From: Candidatus Poseidoniaceae archaeon
GTDB lineage: Archaea; Thermoplasmatota; Poseidoniia; Poseidoniales; Poseidoniaceae
Direction of reading: 5' to 3'
DNA: 21,635 bases
Assembly (NCBI GenBank): GCA_022425585.1
Contig: JAKMFF010000358.1
Coordinates: forward strand, 1-21,635
Each line of letters starts with the position of its first letter. The stretch's first letter is position 1. The notes under the pieces were generated by a model that was given only the letters and a program-made list of their open reading frames with translations, was not told the origin of the DNA and did not search any database. Positions 1 through 8,400 of this stretch are shown here, in pieces. The position numbers were made by a program, and so were the translations under genes.

Positions 1-2186
1 TGTGTCGTTTGTATTGACCGTGTGGCAGTGGCAGTACTTCCTAGATCATCTTCTACCGTAAGAGATATGCTGGTTGTACCGGCGGTGATAATGGAAATAG
101 TCTCTCCTTCACTTGACATTGGGTTACCAAAATTATCATCCCATTGCCAATAATAATTTGAGATAATTCCGTCTAAATCATATGATTGTGTTGCATTAAT
201 TACGATTAATTCTCCAGACCAGAGGTTGGCTGATTCTATGTTTATATTTGCTACTGGTTCAGCATTTTCAACATTAATTTCCCATGCCTCGACTTGCGGC
301 TGTGCCTCGCCATCATCGAAGGTTATCTGACAGGTCCATGATTGTCCAGCACCAAAATATTGAGCGTCAACAAATGTTGAATTATCTAATGAGCCCTCTC
401 TAAAGCCATTCCTTAACCACGAAATTTGGAAATTTATCTGATCATCATCTGCATCGGTAAATTCTGGAAGAATTGTTAGACCCAATGCTTGATTGTCAAC
501 AAAAGAGATATTCTCGGGCATATCTTCTATCATTACTGTTGGAATGGAATTTTGGATTAACACAGATGATGCTAATGAGTCAATACTCAGTTCAGTGCCA
601 TCATTTCCGTAGACTGATACGGTCCAGTTTTCTCCTTTAGTGGTGAGTGAAGCTGGTACAGTATTTTGATTTTCCAGGTTGGTTTGCTCGATACTATCCT
701 TGTACCAAGTAATTGTTGGAGACCCCATTACATCATCGTCAAAGTCGCTGTAAGCATAGGTGAAACTTAGCGAATCGTTAGTGTATGAATTAGTAGGAGA
801 TAATTGGAGGTCACTGATGACCGGTGCTGAATTTATTATCGTAACTTCAACAAAAGACCAAGTCGACCAATCAATTCCATCGCTAACCCTAATTTTAGCC
901 GACCAAATTTGATCTCTTTCTGTTAATGATGATTGAATATTTGTAGAGGACTGCATAGTCAAAGTATTATCCAAGCTCCATTCTATTTCAGTAGCAATAA
1001 TCTGGTCGCCATCTAAATCTTGGGTATTATATGTCAAAAACAGGTCATTCAACGTTGTTGGCTGAGACGGTGAAATTACTGGAAATGTCACTTCTGGGGG
1101 GTTGTTAGGCTGTACTACTTGCCCAATTGTTATGATTTGTGATGACCTAGATTCTGTATCCTCACCATCATATGCTATGACATCTACTCGCCATTCGTCG
1201 CCTTGACGTGTGGCAATTGATGGCACAGTTGTATCATTGTTAAATTCTGTAACAATTACACCATCTAGATACCAGTGAATCTCAATAGTCAAACTATCTT
1301 GATCATCATCGCTAGCTGAATAACTGACCGTTAAATCATCATCTTCCTCTGCGGCCGAAGGGGTAATGGATGGTGTGCTGAGAGAAGGGGCGGTATTTTC
1401 GATAGTGACGACATTGCTGGTTGCGATGCTTCCGTAATCAGTACCGTCTGATGGCTTGACTGTGGCGTACCATTCTTGGCCCTTCAGAGTCTCGCTGATT
1501 GGTACTGATAGCCCGGAAATTGTTCCTTGTGATAGAGCCTGTGAATCACGATACCAAGTGATTTCTGTACCTGATTGAGCATCCCCGTCAGGGTCGCTGT
1601 ATGAATAGCTCAATGTCAGTACATCGTTTGTTTTAGCATCGGTTGGAGACAACAAAACATTTGACGCTGATGGTGGATTATTCACTGGCACGTTTTCAGG
1701 CACTGGAACTACATTCGTAGCCCATCGGTCACCGCTAGTACCGCCATTACCGTTAGCAGTTATACCTGCCACTTCGAAGGTTGTCGTACCTGCACCCGCT
1801 GATGGAGAGGTCCAATCAAAACTCCAGGAGCGAGAACTACTACCGGTTATACCATGGGTAGCACTATTGCCTTGGTTATTGACTTTCACTGAACCAAATC
1901 CAACTTGCGGAGTACTCAATGTCCCCTTGTCAACCTCTAAAGAGAAGCCTCCGTTGGAGCCTTGGACCCCTCCGCTAACTGATACTGTGAGTTGGTATAA
2001 TTTGTTGACATCGTATGAAGAAGGCAGCCCTGAAATACTTACTGATGCAGGTGTTGTACCTGTTTGCGAATGGCAACCGCAGCCCGATGCTTGGTTGTAA
2101 ACTCCATTTTCATATCCTTGGATTGCTGGCACCAGTAACAGCATCGATACCATAGTAACAGCAACAAGGAACCTGTGCTGACCCAT
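1..2186 (-). CDS. Secreted surface protein with N-terminal CxCH domain and tandem Ig/PKD-like domains (3' end outside window)
   Basis: Open from the ATG at 2186 to the window edge: 728 codons seen, C-terminus missing. The start is supported by a GGTGG ribosome site (2191-2195) 4 bases upstream; the ATG at 2200 is out of frame and stops after four codons. Residues 1-24 form a signal peptide (LVAVTMVSMLLLVPAIQG). Next comes CGCH at residues 36-39 within a Gly/Ser-rich beta domain ending near 165. It resembles the 'choice-of-anchor V'/reeler-like N-terminal domains of secreted proteins, which carry a similar Cys-His motif. From about residue 168 at least six Ig/PKD-like domains follow at a period of about 94 residues, each opening with N-x-x-P and containing a SYxxSDxDGD-like strand and a W-Y-x-D turn. 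It is probably an extracellular adhesin or envelope component, and a membrane anchor would be expected beyond the window. It lies 60 bases after ligA; no clear promoter was seen. The architecture is firm, the function unknown. Confidence 0.85.
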   Translation of the reverse strand, partial: MGQHRFLVAVTMVSMLLLVPAIQGYENGVYNQASGCGCHSQTGTTPASVSISGLPSSYDVNKLYQLTVSVSGGVQGSNGGFSLEVDKGTLSTPQVGFGSVKVNNQGNSATHGITGSSSRSWSFDWTSPSAGAGTTTFEVAGITANGNGGTSGDRWATNVVPVPENVPVNNPPSASNVLLSPTDAKTNDVLTLSYSYSDPDGDAQSGTEITWYRDSQALSQGTISGLSVPISETLKGQEWYATVKPSDGTDYGSIATSNVVTIENTAPSLSTPSITPSAAEEDDDLTVSYSASDDDQDSLTIEIHWYLDGVIVTEFNNDTTVPSIATRQGDEWRVDVIAYDGEDTESRSSQIITIGQVVQPNNPPEVTFPVISPSQPTTLNDLFLTYNTQDLDGDQIIATEIEWSLDNTLTMQSSTNIQSSLTERDQIWSAKIRVSDGIDWSTWSFVEVTIINSAPVISDLQLSPTNSYTNDSLSFTYAYSDFDDDVMGSPTITWYKDSIEQTNLENQNTVPASLTTKGENWTVSVYGNDGTELSIDSLASSVLIQNSIPTVMIEDMPENISFVDNQALGLTILPEFTDADDDQINFQISWLRNGFREGSLDNSTFVDAQYFGAGQSWTCQITFDDGEAQPQVEAWEINVENAEPVANINIESANLWSGELIVINATQSYDLDGIISNYYWQWDDNFGNPMSSEGETISIITAGTTSISLTVEDDLGSTATATRSIQTT

Positions 2187-2246
2187 TATACCACCTTCAT
2201 CTCAAACTATTGAATATTTACGGATGGTTGCATAAAGAAATACCCG

Positions 2247-4382
2247 TTAGAAGTCAAGCAACGACTTTTGAGATTGCTTGGGCGACGAATTATCTGGCGA
2301 ATCCTTTGATTCACTTAACTGAGCGGAGTTATCAAGTGCTTGGTTCAACAATTCTTCTCCCCATACTGTGATACCTAGGCTCTCGGCTTTTGCTAGCTTA
2401 GTGCCCGCATTTTCACCGGCAATCAAAACATCAAGTTTAGCAGAAATCGAGCCTACAACCTTGCCGCCCGCGCCTTTTACCATTAATTGTATAACCTTAC
2501 GTGGCTGAGTTAACGTACCAGTAATACAGAATGTCATGCCTTCAAACTTGCCGCTGGAAACCGTGGCTGGCTCCTCATCCAGTACTAAGTGTTTTGACAA
2601 CTCAAGAATTAGAACTCGGCGGAGTTCTAAGCCATCACGAACCTGTATGGCAACTTTTTCGCCAATCCCATCATGCTCACAAAGGCCTCGAATGGCAAGA
2701 TTTGATTTGTGTGGTTTGCCGCTTTCATCAAGTTCTGGACCGTACGCATCGTCACCCAATTCTGCATGAGCCCCTTTTAACCAGTCAAACATCCCCTCAA
2801 GCGTCTTGACGTGGTTAGCGAATAAGGAAGCCAGTTCTGGCCCGATACCAGGTAGGCCAAGTGCATGGATGAATTTACCTAGAGTCATTTGTTTAGTTCG
2901 AGTTAATTCAGACAAAACATTCTGTGCAGACTTCTGCCCCATCCGCTCAAGACTAGTCAAATCTAAACTGGTTAATCCATAGAGTCCTGAAATAGATGAA
3001 ATCAGATTTGCATCGAGTAATTGTTCAACCAATTTCTCACCAATACCATCCATCTCTAAAGCTCTACACCAATAGAGGATTGACCGGCTAGTTCGTGCCT
3101 CACACAACATATTGTAACATTTTAGAAAGGCTCCTTCAACAACTAGACTAGAATCACAGGAGGGGCAAATTTGAGGGATTGTAATTTCGCACTCATCTGG
3201 AAGTTCGTGCATAAATTGCGTACCGTCTGCGTGGTAACGATCTGCTAAGTCTTCTGGTTTGGCTCTGCCAAGGCTGTGTTCAATTTTAGGGATTACGTCC
3301 CCACGTCGAACGATAAGAATCTTATCACCTATTTTCACTCCAAGCCTTGCGACTTCACCTGGGTTGTGCAGAGTTGTGTTTTCAACGGTCACTCCGCCAA
3401 CACTCTGTGGAGCAATTCTTGCCACTGGAGTCACATTGCCAGTTCTACCGGTTTGCCAATCAACGCTAAGTAATACGGAGGTTGCTTCCTCTGGTGGAAA
3501 TTTCCATGCTAGTGCCCAACGTGGATGATGGGCAGTCATACCGAGGTTGTTGCGTTGCTGTAAATCATCGAGTTTGAAGACGATGCCGTCTATTTCAAAC
3601 TCAAAGTCACTCCGCTTGTTAGACCATTCTCTAGTATGTTCAATCATTGCTTTTTGTGGTGAATCTGCTTCGAAGATTGTCCACGGTGCTGGCTCTATAC
3701 CTGCTTTTTGCAACCAGGCCAGTAATTCACTATCATGATTCGCGGTTGGCGACTCATTAACGAACTTTACATCATAGGCACAAAACACCAAATCAGCAGC
3801 ATCTGCCTTGCCGTCACCGTGTTTTTGACGCAGAGCGCCCGAGCAAAGATTACGAGGATTTGGTGAAACATCACGATATTTCTTTTCAAATATTGCTAAC
3901 GGCATGACTACTTCACCGCGTACATGACAATCCGCTGCAACGTTAAGTCGTAGTGGAATGTTGGCAACTAGCTTAGCATTTAGTGTAACATCTTCGCCTC
4001 TTTCTCCGCTCCCTCTTGTTGCAGCACGGTGCAGGTTACCAGCGACATATTCTAGCGACAGCGCTGAGCCATCTAATTTTGGTTGAGCGAGGTATCGCTT
4101 GCCGCCAAATGTTGATTGGGTTACAAAGTGGGTTATGTCTTCATCTGTCGTACCCTTATCTAGAGACCGCATTGGAAACATGTGTTCTACCTTTTCAGTG
4201 CCCGGCAGTGGTTCTGGGCCAACTTCATGTAACACTGAATTGTTAGGGTCTAGTGATTTGAGTTCGTCCCACAACTCATCAAAATCTGCATCTGAAATCT
4301 CTGGGGCTGAATGATTATAGTACAATTCTCGATGATAGCGAACTGCCGCAGAGAGTTCCTCGATTCTCTGCTCGTCGGCCAT
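2247..4382 (-). CDS. ligA: NAD-dependent DNA ligase LigA with C-terminal PIP-box-like peptide
   Basis: Seals nicks in duplex DNA using NAD+ as AMP donor, in replication and repair. All LigA parts are visible. The N-terminal Ia-type region includes YYN. The adenylation domain has the nucleotidyl lysine K102 in KLDG, then EIDGIVFK near 264-271. The OB fold has GRTGNVTPVA and GDVIPKI. The four-Cys zinc finger uses C406, C409, C422 and C427. Helix-hairpin-helix repeats span about 445-600 and a BRCT domain about 611-685. At 711 residues it is slightly longer than typical bacterial LigA (about 670), from an insertion in the HhH region (about 535-566) and a polar tail. The tail ends exactly in QKSLLDF, matching the PCNA-binding pattern Q-x-x-h-x-x-aromatic. 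I chose the second ATG (4382) because AAGGTG at 4390-4395 is 7 bases upstream, but only 1 base from the ATG at 4388. It is last in a probable operon, 31 bases after the PPC gene. Confidence 0.97.
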   Translation of the reverse strand: MADEQRIEELSAAVRYHRELYYNHSAPEISDADFDELWDELKSLDPNNSVLHEVGPEPLPGTEKVEHMFPMRSLDKGTTDEDITHFVTQSTFGGKRYLAQPKLDGSALSLEYVAGNLHRAATRGSGERGEDVTLNAKLVANIPLRLNVAADCHVRGEVVMPLAIFEKKYRDVSPNPRNLCSGALRQKHGDGKADAADLVFCAYDVKFVNESPTANHDSELLAWLQKAGIEPAPWTIFEADSPQKAMIEHTREWSNKRSDFEFEIDGIVFKLDDLQQRNNLGMTAHHPRWALAWKFPPEEATSVLLSVDWQTGRTGNVTPVARIAPQSVGGVTVENTTLHNPGEVARLGVKIGDKILIVRRGDVIPKIEHSLGRAKPEDLADRYHADGTQFMHELPDECEITIPQICPSCDSSLVVEGAFLKCYNMLCEARTSRSILYWCRALEMDGIGEKLVEQLLDANLISSISGLYGLTSLDLTSLERMGQKSAQNVLSELTRTKQMTLGKFIHALGLPGIGPELASLFANHVKTLEGMFDWLKGAHAELGDDAYGPELDESGKPHKSNLAIRGLCEHDGIGEKVAIQVRDGLELRRVLILELSKHLVLDEEPATVSSGKFEGMTFCITGTLTQPRKVIQLMVKGAGGKVVGSISAKLDVLIAGENAGTKLAKAESLGITVWGEELLNQALDNSAQLSESKDSPDNSSPKQSQKSLLDF
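2250..2270 (-). other. PIP-box-like motif at the extreme C-terminus of LigA
   Basis: Encodes the last seven residues, QKSLLDF, directly before the TAA stop. The pattern Q-x-[ST]-L-x-D-F closely resembles the C-terminal PIP box of archaeal clamp-loader large subunits (QATLFDF in Pyrococcus, from memory). It follows a Ser/Asp/Lys-rich, probably disordered linker with a lysine just ahead of the box, as is common for PCNA-binding tails. PCNA binding itself is inferred, not shown. Confidence 0.7.
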
Positions 4383-4389
4383 GGTCATG

Positions 4390-4395
4390 CACCTT
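4390..4395 (-). promoter_or_regulatory. Ribosome binding site deciding the ligA start
   Basis: AAGGTG on the minus strand. It is 7 bases from the ATG at 4382 and only 1 base from the ATG at 4388, so it favours the downstream start. Confidence 0.6.
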
Positions 4396-4413
4396 AGTCA
4401 TAGGCTTTGAATA

Positions 4414-4842
4414 TCACGAAAATTGTAACCCAAGCAGTTGTACATCTGCCAATGGACAACGAGTCATTACAGCCTTTGACATTATCCTTAAGTGTATTTC
4501 AGCAACTACTGCAATAGTTGAGGAAAACATGTGCCCTGCGTGAACTGTATTGTCATCGTCTGACCAGCAACAGTGAATATGAGTGAAAGGTTTTCCATCT
4601 TGTGTTCGAGCGATATTACCCGATAGACTGACTAATTCTGAAGGATTGTCAAGTTCTCTTTTGATGTAGACGCCTTCATTGTTCATGTAACCATAGATAT
4701 TATCGCGTGTCCGTCCAATACCACTGGTAATTGCTGCGGCATTGAAACCTACTTCTTCTGCAAGCTTCTGCAAAGAGGCGTGTATTTCCTCTCCTGGATC
4801 TATTCTTACCAGCAAGTCTTCATCGCTTCTAGTCCATTCCAT
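4414..4842 (-). CDS. Stand-alone PPC (DUF296) domain protein
   Basis: A 142-residue single-domain protein. It matches the PPC/DUF296 fold: an N-terminal strand (LLVRIDPGEEI), a helix (ASLQKLAEEVG), AAAITSGIG, and the family signature FTHIHCCWSDDD...VHAGHM at 87-105. The paired histidines H88 and H90 and the GH at 103-104 are the conserved positions. In plants this domain sits behind AT-hooks in DNA-binding AHL proteins; prokaryotic members are free-standing, usually trimeric, and poorly characterised. No AT-hook or signal peptide is present, so it should be cytosolic. It lies 37 bases after the small membrane-protein gene and 31 bases before ligA, in the same direction, so co-transcription is likely. 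The ribosome site is weak. Family assignment is confident, the biological role is not. Confidence 0.85.
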   Translation of the reverse strand: MEWTRSDEDLLVRIDPGEEIHASLQKLAEEVGFNAAAITSGIGRTRDNIYGYMNNEGVYIKRELDNPSELVSLSGNIARTQDGKPFTHIHCCWSDDDNTVHAGHMFSSTIAVVAEIHLRIMSKAVMTRCPLADVQLLGLQFS

Positions 4843-4879
4843 GGTTTTCCCAATAGAATTCGCCTATTGGTCATAACGG

Positions 4880-5422
4880 TCATTCTTGTTCTAGACTTTT
4901 TTCATAAACCGTCGCCATAAACTGCTTGGCTTGGGCTAAATCGTGATACTTGCCGCCAACTGGAAGTGGGCCAAAAATCCCCCACCCTTTACGAAGTAGC
5001 ATAATCCGGCGCTTCGGTTGTCGCTTAGATAAACGTAATTTTTTCCATTCATATCTTTGACCATCGGCAAATAAATGAGTAGATGTAACTGCATAACGTT
5101 TTGGAATTAGCAAATAAATTATGTGCAAGGATAACAGTATATCCCAAATTATGCCATAAATAATCGGGGTGTTTGATATGGATATCAGCGGCCAAGGTAA
5201 ACTCATCATCGCGGCCATGGAGAACAGATTACCCCATTGACGAATTACTTCTTGGGGACCTTCACTAGCCCAAGCAAAGCCGCCATTCGGTAATTCGCCT
5301 AATTTTGGTATGTCGCGGGTTTGTTTGGTTAACCAAAAGGCATCCCATAGAACAATAGCCGCTAATATGACAATCACAAACATAGCGAATGTATCTGATG
5401 GTGGAAGACCTATTGCTGCCAT
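4880..5422 (-). CDS. Small membrane protein with three predicted spans and a basic PH-like C-terminal domain
   Basis: A 180-residue protein with hydrophobic segments at about 12-30, 66-82 and 86-106, followed by a soluble basic region (about 110-175). That region contains TSTHLFADGQRYEWKKLRL and a Lys/Arg cluster near 133-145. This arrangement of membrane segments followed by a 'TxxxLFxDGxxYxWxxL' strand pattern resembles small bacterial and archaeal PH-like membrane proteins (DUF5673-like). I make that link by resemblance only. The start is 5 bases after the stop of the giant beta-helix protein, and AGGA lies about 9 bases upstream of the ATG, so the two are very likely translated from one message. 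It may help export or anchor the upstream surface protein, but nothing in the sequence shows this. Function unknown. Confidence 0.8.
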   Translation of the reverse strand: MAAIGLPPSDTFAMFVIVILAAIVLWDAFWLTKQTRDIPKLGELPNGGFAWASEGPQEVIRQWGNLFSMAAMMSLPWPLISISNTPIIYGIIWDILLSLHIIYLLIPKRYAVTSTHLFADGQRYEWKKLRLSKRQPKRRIMLLRKGWGIFGPLPVGGKYHDLAQAKQFMATVYEKSLEQE

Positions 5423-5427
5423 CTAAA

Positions 5428-8400
5428 TCATTCCTGCATGCCTTTTCTCATTCGACCGATAAATAGCAAAATACCTACTGCGCTTAACACTAACAAAATT
5501 AGAGTCATTGAGTCAAAACCGCCATTATTGTCAGATTTACCCTCCAAAATATCTGGCACTCCATCACCATCATCGTCTTGGTCTTCGAATAAATCAGTGG
5601 TTTGACCATCTGGACAGTTGATATTATCTGGGGCTCCATCATTATCTGTATCCTGCCAAACACATGGATCAAGTGGCCATTTATCACGCGTGTCAATGAA
5701 GCCGTCATTGTCATCATCGTCATCGTAAACATCGGGACCACAAGATCGGCTGTTGGCTAAGTCAAACCAATTATTTTCATCACATGATGAAATTAGATCT
5801 TGATCTGAATCGAGTAATTTTACATCAAGAGGAACGAATTGTTCAGTTTCAGCGCCTAGTGTATCAACTACTCGAATCTGTAATATGTGGCTACCTGGTG
5901 CATTGATGGTCATAAAATGGGTAGAATTATTTGAGGTGAAACTGTAAATTTGAGCCCCCCCATCATCCAGTATTTTCCACGTATAACTCAATTCCGTAGA
6001 CGAATCTAAGTCATCTGTTGCAGAAATTATTGAGAAAAACTCTGTTTGTTGCATAATAATGCTGGTCGAATTTGGCGAGTCTATGGTAAATAGTGGAGCA
6101 TTATTAGTTTGTAATTCAAACATTATGCTTTGGGATAGTTCATCATAAGTATTCAGCTCTAGAGTTTGGGTTTGAATTGGATGCCCGGCAGAGGCTGCTT
6201 CAACTGTTATTGAGACTAGTGATTTCTCATTTCCTGCTGTATCTGTGGTAAATGTCAAAATATCCAGTGAGGGAGATTGACCGCTTACTGATGATGAGAT
6301 TTTAGAGCCATCGGAATAATCACTCACTACAGAATAGTCACCTTGTTTCACTGCGTTATCAAATTGTGAGACTAAGTTAACTGTTACAAAGACCTCAGCT
6401 ATCGCGCCATCCCAGAGAGAAATATTTTGATTTATACTAAATGGGCTATCATAAATTTGTAAACTTGTGGCTCCGCTATAATCTATTGAACCAATTACTG
6501 AAGTTTGGGATAATGAGAGTGGATAATTTTCTACTGAAATCGCCGTTGAACAGTCGATTACTGAATTCTCAATAGACATTCTAGATACTGTGTCGACGCC
6601 ATCTGCATGCAGGTCAATTCCGACATTATAGCCGGTAATTTCGATGTTAGACAAAGCAAGATTGTCCGAAAATCTCCCATGATGACTAATCAATCCAGTG
6701 CCGGTTCCTTGCCCGTGTAGAGTGATATTAGATAATGTTCCTGAGCTGTAATCAAAATCTAGCGCCGGAGCGCCGGTTAATTCGACACCTTGGAGATTTA
6801 GTGCCCGATTATTGGAACCTGCTATTCCAGGCGACTCACCGACTTTGCCAGTAATATTTTTGACAATGAATTCCTGGTTAATGTAGTCTAATTTTAACAA
6901 ACTTCCAGCGCCATCAAATTCCGTACCAAATAATCCAGTTAATTCACCAGTTACACTAGTTAACACCAAGCCAGCGGAAGAACCACTGCCTATGGTGATA
7001 TTACTGATGGCGAGATTTGTTTGTCCTGCTCTAATTGCAGGACCGCCACACCGCTCTAATATAACATCTACAATAGTTACGGTGATTGAGGTTTGTTCTG
7101 CATCGATACAGCCACTACCTGCATCGCTGAGTCGTGAATTAACTAGGCTAAAGGATGCATTCGAGGTGGCTGAAAAACTAATCAATGGGTCTGTTGAAAG
7201 CGTACGTGCAAATACCATGTCGTGCCCGATAAAAGTCCCAGATTCAAATATTGAAAGGGCTGGAGATGCTTCCAAAATATTGGTGCTGGATAACTCGATT
7301 GTTGAGAATTCTGAAGCACCAAGAACAACTCCTGCCCAGCGGTCGCCTAAGCCTGTAGAGGAGATAGTCGCTTGATGGGCCTTTAGCACCCCATCAACAG
7401 TTATACTAACACCGTCTGCTACTCTTAGTACAACATTACTAGAAATGGTTAGTGAATGACCTTGCGGAACTACCCAATCACTATCAAGATAATATGGGCT
7501 CCAAACTGAATCGAGGATAATATTACCTAAATTAATCTCATTAACATCAATATTAGATACGATAAACTGGTGAGATTTGGGCTTACTTGTATCCCAAGAA
7601 ATAATCTCATTATAACTATTATAGGACAATAATACTGTCTCAACTGAACCTGTGTAGTCTTGTTGATTGTTTACTTGACGCGCTATTGCTTGGATTACCA
7701 CTTCTCCTGATATATCGGTTGAATAAGACACTCCTTGGTATTCAATCAATGCATCTTGCAACGGATTGCCGCGGTCGATTACAGATATGTGAAGAGACGA
7801 TGTGACGTTTAGTGATGAAGAAGCAGGAATAGTTGATTGACCATTAAACTCACCGTTATTGATTTGCAAGTTGCAGTTTGGAGATAATGATAAATCAAGT
7901 TTGAGGATAATGCGATCTACCTCCAAATCTCCATCACAAGACCAAGACACATTAGCATTGATAGTTGTTGAAAATTGGCTGTCTAATGCAGAAATGTAGC
8001 CAGCGTCGGTAATGGTAATGGTATCGGCAGTAATTACTGCATTTGTGCCAATTATACTGGCATTATCACTGATGGTTATGGTTGCCCCTGTTTGCAAAAC
8101 AAGCAATGTATTGTCAATGGAAAGCACTGCATTATCTTCTAAAATTAGATCACCAGTGAGTTCTTGTAATCCAGTATCAGATTGAATGGTAATCGAAGAA
8201 TTTGAAGAGATTATCCAGTCACTAGAAGGTATTACGGGAACTTGGATAGATTGGCCTTGGACTGCTCCGTTCAATAATTTACTAACTCCGGTTCCATAGA
8301 TACTCGCGGTTACTAGAGAGCCATCAGAGAATAGAGGAAGTAAAACTTCACCGTTTTCATCGCTTTCCATTTGAAAGGTGTTTACAATAACTTCCGCCTC

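Noticed and set aside
2058..2090. Cytochrome c haem-binding site
   Set aside because: The motif is CGCH, one residue short of CxxCH, and no distal ligand or further motifs were seen. Kept only as an unexplained Cys-His motif.
1867..2100. Plus-strand frame of 77 residues
   Set aside because: It lies inside the clearly coding minus-strand surface protein, with no ribosome site or recognisable features.
4414..4842. AT-hook DNA-binding protein
   Set aside because: The PPC domain is present, but there is no RGRP-type AT-hook, so DNA binding is not claimed.
5505..5741. Minus-strand Met/Thr-rich frame
   Set aside because: Out-of-frame reading of the Asp-repeat segment of the beta-helix protein.
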